A DNA stretch of 64,000 nt from contig OZ024843.1 of NCBI GenBank assembly GCA_964017145.1, positions 363,001-427,000 of the forward strand, given 5' to 3'. Origin of the DNA: Agrocybe praecox (taxonomy: Eukaryota > Basidiomycota > Agaricomycetes > Agaricales > Agrocybaceae). The stretch's first letter is position 1; every line of letters starts with the position of its first letter. This document shows, piece after piece, positions 56,290-64,000 of the stretch. A program made the position numbers and the translations under genes. Below the pieces are notes generated by a model. That model was not told the DNA's origin. It worked only from the letters and a program-made list of their open reading frames with translations, and ran no database searches.

Positions 56290-58051
56290 TTAATTAGGAA
56301 GTTTAGAGTCGAGATGTGTCGCATCAGGAATTCCGGAACGCGCTTGGGGGACTCCAATTGTCGCATATATGGGCGGTAAGCTAATAGTATCCTCTTCGTC
56401 GTTTTCTTCTTCTCGAAAGACATCAGCGATCTCCCCACCATCTTCGTGAACCCTATAGCGAGCTTGAGCAGGTTGATGAACTTCCTCTATTTGCTGTCCA
56501 TCTGCCGCGCGTGCGGGTTCTGTACGTTGCGGGTCTGGGCTAGACATACCAAACGCTTCACGATACTTGTTCGTCTTCTCCGCTGTCATATATTGAGCCA
56601 ACCTGAAGCGACCACGCTGCTCTGGGGTCATTGCACTAAAAGGTAGTGCCGACCAGACGTGATCTTCGTCCGTCGTGATTCGTCTCTGAGTAAAGCGTCG
56701 CCATATGCACAACCCCATCAAAATTGTGATGACGGCGCTAACTGAAACAGCAGCAATAACACCTTTGCTAATGCGATGATCTGTGTGTAGTGTGTGAACT
56801 GCCGATGCAGACGGTGGCAGTGGTAAATGGGAAATCCCTGGACTAGCTATTGACGAGACTGATGAGAAACTCGAAGAAGTTGTACCGTTCATCCCCGAGA
56901 AGCTCGTCCCGGTTGTGCTCGATGTCGTTGAAGAGCCAGGAAAACTGGGTGAACTAGTGGATATGATAATGTTTTGCCCACTTTGGGTCATTGACTGTGT
57001 CAAGGGCTCTGGTAAAGTTGACTCTTCTGGGTTGGAAACAGTAATTGTTGGGCGACTCAAAGCTGTTGTGCCGCTGGATTCCTTCGAAGCGCCCGAGATG
57101 TTGGGAATAACTTCCAGGTTTTGTGACTGTGCCGAATTTTGCACAATTACATAATCACCATTAATGGAAGTGAATGTGTCTGCAACTTTTACCAGTGATA
57201 TAGAGATGACATGTGGACCTCCGGACAATGGTGGCGTTTGGATGAGAAGTTGGAATTGAAGATCCAATTGTGCATTCTGCGACGGGTTGACCATCGTAAA
57301 GTTAACAGGGGGATCTTGGTCGATGATATAAGAAAGTAAAGACGTAGAAGAAGGTCCTGTTGAAGCAAACTGAGTTTGCACGTATAACCCAATTGAGGTC
57401 CCTGATGGTCAGAAAATTGTGGTTAGCCTCCCTTTTTAAATACAGTCATAATATTTAGCTTACCGTCGAAAGTTATTTTCCATGTGTCACCGGCTTCTTT
57501 CAAGGTTCCATTGGTATAATATAACAGGTCCGTACTACTTGCATCTGGGGCGTTTGTCGGTATGTATGATAACCAGTCAAACGAGATAGAGCCGGGGGTG
57601 TCATCCACTGAAAACGTGAGATTGCGTTCCGTCGGTGATAATGTGTTCGCGGAGCACGACACCTGTTGATTGAAAGAGGAGGTCTCTCCCGCCACACCGT
57701 CGATTGTACAAGGGAGATTTGTGTCAAAATTGCCGTCCAAACTGCCAACAAAAGTCGTCGAGACATATGTTCCTGGAATACAATACGTCATATAGTACGA
57801 ATATGCCGTTTCTTGGTGCTCGACTCACCCGTGAATATAAATTGGAATGAGTGTTCGCGAATTTCTCCAGTTGCCCCTGACGCCGTATGCAGTGTCCCGT
57901 AAAATGGTGTATTTAGAGATCCAGGATCATCAGTTAATGCACCAATATCTGTGTTGAGGTTTTTGGACGCTTCCCATGATCCTCCATTGATGCGCCCCGA
58001 GCCTCTACAGGCTCTGAAAATTCGATTTCGAGCGTCTGGATCGAGTCCCAT
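56290..58051 (-). CDS. Single-pass Ser/Thr-rich membrane protein, 547 residues, with a satellite-derived 5' end
   Basis: Three exons, 58051-57829, 57772-57464 and 57401-56290, join at phase 1. The ectodomain is beta-rich (LNTPFYGTLHTASGA, TYVSTTFVGSLDGNFD, SISFDWLSYIPTNAP, YVIVQNSAQSQNLEV). A long Ser/Thr stretch follows (TSSPSFPGSSTTSSTTG), then one transmembrane helix (GVIAAVSVSAVITILMGLCI) with a basic stop-transfer WRRFTQRR, and an acidic cytoplasmic tail ending near DTISLPPIYATIG. This is a frequent architecture of Agaricomycete surface proteins of unknown role. The first codons (MGLDPDARNR) fall in the satellite that fills 58095-59010, and no signal peptide is present. Either the true first exon has been lost or a new start was recruited. 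Related in plan and tail to the gene at 61278. Confidence 0.68.
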
Positions 58052-58094
58052 CGTTCGGATGACCTCAAGAACGTTCGACAAGTACTAGGGAACG

Positions 58095-59010
58095 TTCGGG
58101 GACATTCTACGAAGCACAACGAACGTATATTACACACACCGAACCGACAGTGCCACTACCGAACGAGTCTCGAGGCTCAAGGCCTCAAATGACGTCATTA
58201 CCCGAGCTACACGACCTTGGGAGCCTCACACCTATCCGTAGCGCGCTCCCCTCGGTTCGACAGTCTTAATGAGCACTCTAGGATATTCAACGAACCACAA
58301 CGAACGTATTTCATGTCCACCGAACGAGTATTGACCCCACCGAACGAGACTCGAGCTCCAGACGACCCTCTAGGCCTTAAACGAGTTCAGTACCATTCGG
58401 ACGACTTCATGGAGGTTCGGGAAGGCTCGAGAACGTTCGAAGACACTCTACGAACACTAACGAACGTATTCGACACTCACCGAACGAGAACTGCGCCCAC
58501 AAACGACTCTCGACACCTCGAAGCCTCAAATGACGTCACCACACGACTTATCCGACCTTGAATGCCTTTCAGCCACTCGTAACGCGATCTATTACATTCT
58601 CCAACCTTCACGAACACTAGGAGACATCCTACGAACCCTAACGAACATATTTGACATGCACCGAACGAGTAGTGGCTCGACAAACGACTCTCAACACCTC
58701 GAAGCCTCGGATGACATAATCACCGGACTTGTGCAACTTCAAAGGTCTTTCGGTCATTCGGTAGCGATCTACGGGGTTCGGCATATTGATATTACCGTTC
58801 GACGACCCTCCCAGGATAGTAACGAACCATTCCGGGACACCAGAACATCGGTTTTCGATCCCGGAAAGCGCCACACAACCTCTCACGTTCGCCGGTCGCT
58901 CAAACGTCGCTTATTCGATCCTAAACTCTTTATGGAACTCTGTATACCTTATAGATTCGTTCGGGAGGCTTTAGTCTAGGATTACGAACACCAACGAACG
59001 ATTTCCATAT
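58095..59010. repeat. Degenerate satellite, 160-181 bp units rich in CGAACG
   Basis: ACGAAC(G/A)TAT, preceded by CTACGAAC or CAACGAAC and followed by CACCGAACGAG, recurs at about 58121, 58301, 58461 and 58642, with a weaker unit near 58995. Between them ACGACTCTC(G/A)ACACCTCGAAG and CCTCAAATGACGTCA recur. TTCGAACG-type palindromes continue to about 59560. Confidence 0.8.
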
Positions 59011-61277
59011 GCTAGTATGTCTTTATTTCGCTATTTTATACACTTTGGACCCTTTCAAGACCCTTTCCCTCTCTATTTTATACTATCCCTTTGACATTTG
59101 ACATATGTTCCATACTATTCTATATCTCCTTTTATTACTTTCATTATCATTCGATTTTATTGGTTTCCCTTTCATAGGTACTATATTATCGACCTCATGT
59201 ACATACACAAAAAACGGAGAAGAGTATTCGTCCCCCCTCTCCTCACAGTTTAGTCTCGCTTCGAAACCGTCTCGAAGTTCCTCGTTTCCCTTGCGTTTCA
59301 TTCATACTGCGTCCCACTTCGTTGCGTATACCGTCTACGCCCTCGTCCTTTGTCCTCGAACGTTCCGTGTAACGTCTGCTTCATATTTCACTTCGATCTC
59401 GCCTCGCTTCAGTCTCTCGGCAATATCTCAACCTCTCTACACTCGCTACAGTTCAGTACACATTCGGTATTGCTCACGAACGTTCTCGAACGTTTCACAA
59501 ACACTCTCGAACGCCTAACGAACGACCTCGAACCTTCCGAACCTCTCAAGACTCCGAAACCTTCGTATCCTACTCGCTCGACTCGAGACGACTTGCTCGA
59601 CACCTAGTACCCTCGTAGTGGCTTGCCTCTTGCTGGAACACAGCCCAAACCTCCGTCTCGCACCCTCAGAGCACCTCTCGACGCTCGCTGAGTGTTTCTT
59701 TTGTTTTTGTTTTGTTTGCTCGCGCTTCGTACGTATCTCATCTTTCCTACACTCAGAACGTCGTACGCACATCACCGTAGATGATAGCTGGGTTGTTATC
59801 GTCGACAAATACTTGAGGGTTAACAAGGGTTATTTCATGCAGCATCGGGAGCAGTTGTACTAGGTATCTGTGATTATGACTATATAATCATTAGAACATA
59901 ACATCAGCGTATTATATATGTTATATGCCGACCCTGACACCCATCCCCTCAACCTATAGTCTATTTCGAGGCGAGGATCAAATGCAAATCAGGAACTCAA
60001 TTACAAATTCTATATATATATGATGGATGCACACCCTGTCAAAAAAAATATGTGATGTCGCATGGGCATGGACACAAGGTAAGTTTCAATACCAGCGATG
60101 GATCAGTGTGCCTGATGCTTTGTCCAAGAACAGTGAAACGATGTGTACCGTTTTGAGTTCGGTGAAAGAGGTGAGACGAGGCGGAATCGTCTCGGGGTTC
60201 TAAACCTCTAAAAGTGATATGGATAGGGAATGGAAAGGATAGCTGTGGGACGTTGCGTAAATCAATGAGTGTGAGTCAGGTACATTCTTCTGCTGGGGAG
60301 TACAAGACAAGTAGGAGTACGTATATATATGTAATTCTACTTGTAATGATACTCAGGGGGCAAGATTTGGAATCAAATCAAAATAGGAGGGGTTTATCTA
60401 GGCGAAAAGAAGTTTTCTAAGACTAATTAAACAAGCGACGGAGAACCCTTAAGGGTGCTTCGCTGGCAGAAAGGAAAATAAACTAAAAAGGTAGTATAAG
60501 AAAAAGGGGGAATGGCTTCGGTCCGAAATGAAGTGGGAACACCAGATGTATCGGTGGATGGACGCATACCGAGATCGATTATCAGCTTGTGATGACCAAT
60601 TCAAGGTCAAACAGCTCACACCGACGAGTTCCTGAGTCGCGCGCAAGGCAGTTTGATTAAAAAATGGTCACGTTACTGCACCTATATATGTACATACCTT
60701 ATAAATAGCAAATTTTACATAAGGCGGCCAAATTGGGGGTCATGAATTTTTTTATCTCCACCAGTTTTGAAGATATTAAAAATCGGTCTGGTTGTTTTGT
60801 TCAGCTAGTGAAAAGGAACACTTTTACCAGAGGGATAAGAAAAAGGAGGTGATCTGGTGGCACCAATTTCGTTGTTCAAAAGTAGTGGTGACTAGGTTTT
60901 GTGCACCATAGCGGTCAAGGGATGATGTATTCGGCTATGGATGTCGCGCTGTCACGCACTGTACGCGTCAGTCACATATCTGCATGGCATGTGCAGGTTG
61001 CACGCCGGCACTGCCACACCGGATGTTATACTCCGCATGTGCGGCATCAGTTACCATAAAGAGGTTTTTCGACTGGTAGTAAGACCTGTTCCACTTCGTG
61101 TCCAGGTATTTAATTTAATTTAATTGCTTATAGAGATAAGATTGTATGAATGAGATATCACACTCAATAATTGTGACTGGACATCTCGATCCCAGAGACT
61201 ACGATAATATACTGGATATCTATTGCTAAAGAGTGGAACGTAATTGAATGAATGTGAAATAATTAAAAATGCTCCAA
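59011..61277. other. Intergenic, no gene supported
   Basis: Scattered CGAACG words to about 59560, then plain sequence. Open frames lack splice structure and family resemblance. Confidence 0.45.
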
Positions 61278-62201
61278 TTATCCATTAAACGCTCTGACAG
61301 TCGCGTACATTGGAGGTAAGCCAATTGTCCCTTCTCCTTGCTCACTATGCCCATCTCTCGGATCTGCAACCCATCTGGCAACACTGTAACCTCTTTGTCG
61401 ACTTCTGCCGCTGTCCCTCTCGTCCACTGGCGTTTCTAGCGTACTCATGCTGCGCTGGACTTGTCCGGGCCTTCTAGATTTCCGCTCTGCAAAGCCACCT
61501 CCTCGATAGTATCTATTAGGACTATAATGTGGTAGCCTTAAATGACTGCCACGTTCCGAATCATCGGGGCTGAATGGTTGGACCATTAGGCTGGGATCTT
61601 GACTGACATCATAGTGCTTCCTCATGGTTCGTCTACCAAACCAAAATGCTATGACCAACACCGCGAAAGCGCCTATGGAGATCCCAACAATCGCTCCTGA
61701 GCTCATGTGCTGACTACTGGAAGCGACCAATGCAGTCGAGTTAGATATCATTGGACTTGATGAACTGGTCGTTTGTGTGCTCGGTAACGTGTCGGGTGAG
61801 CTAAGCGCGCTTGAAGAACTGTTCAAGCTGAACAACTGCGAGACTTTGAGGCTACTGGAGATGGAGAATACTGAGCGTGATTGAAACATAGTGATTATTG
61901 GGCTTGATGGTAGTAAGTCAGTAATGGTTGGGTTCGAGGCTCTAGATGGTGGCGGCAAAAAGACCGTCGTCGAGATGGGTTTCACAACGGTGGGAGCTGG
62001 GGCTGGTATGTTTGCTTCAGTTGCGAGGGCAGTCGTTGGCCTGGTGGCCGTAGTTACACTTATTATTGTCAAAGTGCTTGCTGGAAGTGGAGTCGAAGTG
62101 GAGTCGGATGTCAGGAATATGCCCGTAAAAATTGAGAATAAGGTACTGAAAATTCCGGGTGACCTCGCGTCGAGCTGAGGATTTAATGATTGTAGGCTCA
62201 T
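61278..62201 (-). CDS. Single-pass Ser/Thr-rich membrane protein, 307 residues
   Basis: One open exon from ATG 62201. Residues 15-32 (PGIFSTLFSIFTGIFLTS) are hydrophobic and could be a weak signal or anchor. Residues 33-165 are Ser/Thr/Pro-rich (TITDLLPSSPII, LSSPDTLPSTQTTSSSS), probably glycosylated. One transmembrane helix follows (SGAIVGISIGAFAVLVIAFW) with RRTMRK as stop-transfer, then a basic, Arg/Ser-rich cytoplasmic tail. The end GEGTIGLPPMYATVRAF matches the end of the protein at 56290 (DTISLPPIYATIG), so the two are likely diverged paralogues sharing a tail motif. The folded ectodomain of the other gene is missing here; upstream exons beyond 62201 were sought but not found. Role unknown; the shape resembles cell-wall stress sensors, without other evidence. 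Confidence 0.62.
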   Translation of the reverse strand: MSLQSLNPQLDARSPGIFSTLFSIFTGIFLTSDSTSTPLPASTLTIISVTTATRPTTALATEANIPAPAPTVVKPISTTVFLPPPSRASNPTITDLLPSSPIITMFQSRSVFSISSSLKVSQLFSLNSSSSALSSPDTLPSTQTTSSSSPMISNSTALVASSSQHMSSGAIVGISIGAFAVLVIAFWFGRRTMRKHYDVSQDPSLMVQPFSPDDSERGSHLRLPHYSPNRYYRGGGFAERKSRRPGQVQRSMSTLETPVDERDSGRSRQRGYSVARWVADPRDGHSEQGEGTIGLPPMYATVRAFNG

Positions 62202-62844
62202 GCTGATAACTCGCCGTCAAACACATACGATATAGAGTGTTGAGAATTTGGGCTATTCGTCGTATGCATGCCACTGGCCGCTACCCAAGGGCCCTCATAT
62301 ATAATATCGGGGTCGTCGTCGTCGACGAAAATCCATGGATTGACGGGCGCGCTGCTGGAGATCATAGGGGATATTTAGGCTGGAGGAGGAAAGAGTGCGG
62401 GACCAACGAGGACCCTGATAACGCTTTTATCACTTCAACTCACTAAAAGTATCCCATCCCAATCATCAAATCCAGTACAATGCTGCTAACTGTTGTCCGT
62501 AGGGAACCTAAATGATTTTGATGTACTCAGATTTAGATATATATACTCCTATATTGTATGTGGGGAGAAGTTCCCTACAGCTAATATACCTCGACCATAA
62601 TTTGGTTTATATTGAGTCCAAGCACAATCAGGTTGCCATACATGTGATCCTATGATTTTACCCACTCTGTGGATAATATCTTGCTGTGCTGAACGACGAT
62701 GAACGATATTCTAAAGCAGTAATAAGTCGGACTGTTCTTCGTACCTCGGGATATATTTAGATGCTCTTTGTATTATATGTCAGTTCCCATCTTTGTTATC
62801 CCGACTAATGCATCACAGCCTCAAGAATATGTCGCATATGGATA
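62202..62844. other. Intergenic upstream of the membrane-protein gene
   Basis: Nothing recognised; presumably contains its promoter. Confidence 0.35.
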
Positions 62845-63000
62845 GTACTGTACCATTTCATTCAATTCGGCAGGCACGTGACTTTTTCAGCTTTTCGAAA
62901 AATCTCAGAAAATCGGAAAAATCGAGAATAAATTAAATCCGGGGTCAGAAAAAAATGGCCGTTACACGTTACTGCCGAATTGATTGAAATGGTACAGTAC
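62845..63000. mobile_element. Short MITE-like element, 156 bp, with 29 bp inverted ends
   Basis: GTACTGTACCATTTCATTC...CGGCAG at 62845-62873 is repeated inverted at 62972-63000 with one mismatch. The interior is A-rich and non-coding. No clear target duplication could be defined, so a simple long hairpin remains possible. Confidence 0.75.
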
Positions 63001-64000
63001 CTCCACTTGGTAGAGAGATAGATTGAGGACGCTCTGTGAGCATAAGTGGCTTCGACGGTGTTATTGCCCGTGCGGTGGGTCCCACGCCGATTTATTCAGC
63101 TGTGAGAGAACTGGAATGGGTCAATGAACCTGTTTTTTGTCCGGTTTACATGTATTCAGTAGCCGAGCCGAGCTGGCAACCAACATTCATTGCCTTTCGA
63201 CACGGGCATTTTGGCATTTGGACAAGGGAACTTGGAAGCTGCGATCACGGTCAATCTATGCTCTGTACTCTCTGGCAGATGTCGCAGGGGCGTTTAATGA
63301 ACATATTGTATCAACTTCCTTAGCTGACCAATGTTCCACAATCTGTGGGAAAAATTTCTCCACGCACACGCATACCTGTCTAAGTTTACATATTAATCGC
63401 TAATCTTGGCTAAGGAGATGATAGGGAGAGCTCCAGCGGAACTTGATGGCGGAATCAAATTTCTGCATTATTTTGTTTCCGACTGCAAGTCCGCTCGCTC
63501 ATTTCCCTCCTCTCTGATTTGCCATTTGGATGGATAAGGGTGAGTAACTAACGAAGCCCAAGTCCAGCAACGTAATCGGCCAAATTATATCATGGGTAGG
63601 CAACCGGACCGTCCCGCGGGAACTTCCCACAAGTTCATGATTATCAATTGGTACCTGTCCGTCTATATAGGATTATTTCGTAACTAAGTTTTCGTATGAT
63701 GTTTGTTAGCAAGTTCGAAGATTGGGAAGTATGTTTCGCCATTGATAGTCGGAAATTTGTATTTTATATGGCATTGTAATCTTGCTTTCTGTGTGTTTAA
63801 GTCGCTCAAATTCAAATACACTCGAGATTTCTATTCCCACATTACGAACGGTATGTATATTAGGCATGAGAAACTATGCACTATAATCCCGGGTATACGC
63901 TCAGAATATGTCGAGATATCGAAACCTCTGTGTAGATCGGTAGTAAAATGTTAACATCTTTCCATCATTACTGTACCGAACTCTTGATTAGCCACCGTCC
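63001..64000. other. Right edge, no gene supported
   Basis: Short frames only; a gene entering from beyond the window cannot be excluded. Confidence 0.35.

Overview
The window looks like a piece of a basidiomycete (Agaricomycetes) nuclear genome. Reasons: almost every credible gene is split by 49-70 bp introns with GT...CTRAY...AG signals; the recognisable families are typical of mushroom-forming fungi (DUF6533-type 7TM proteins, a fungal rhodopsin-like 7TM protein, single-pass Ser/Thr-rich membrane proteins, a family resembling KDZ-transposon-associated cysteine-cluster proteins); and the largest mobile element is a DIRS-type tyrosine-recombinase retrotransposon. The species cannot be named. 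No bacterial operon, rRNA gene or CRISPR array is visible.

Layout. 1-3600: two divergent multi-exon genes, a cysteine-cluster protein (minus, running off the left edge) and a protein with two copies of a C-x2-C-x8-C-x-H finger (plus). 3600-14494: gene-poor, with a 56 bp direct repeat, a tRNA-like SINE head, a broken FAD-monooxygenase fragment and a decayed alpha/beta-hydrolase gene. 14495-23042: two intact but unrecognised minus-strand genes, one with an internal Zn2Cys6-like cluster, separated by decayed sequence. 24506-29999: three small orphan genes. 31655-34284: a fungal rhodopsin-like gene followed by a non-autonomous DNA transposon (element A). 35822-39322: a small orphan gene and a six-exon lineage-specific gene. 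39437-44350: dispersed repeats, a TGAGC minisatellite and a DUF6533-like gene. 44482-55065: two further DUF6533 7TM genes, one with a nonsense codon and no last exon, the other split by the DIRS retrotransposon (about 48.19-54.46 kb). That retrotransposon carries a second non-autonomous element (element B, 49001-49818) inside its gag gene. 56290-62201: two Ser/Thr-rich single-pass membrane proteins flanking a degenerate 160-181 bp satellite; a 156 bp MITE lies at 62845-63000.

The most informative structure is the nested insertion: element B sits in gag of the DIRS element, which sits in a 7TM gene. Removing B together with one copy of a 10 bp direct repeat restores the gag frame exactly. Elements A and B share a core but have unrelated ends and unrelated subterminal motif arrays.

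All exon structures were read by eye from splice consensus and frame continuity. Exon ends may be off by one or two bases, and family names were assigned by recognition without any database search.
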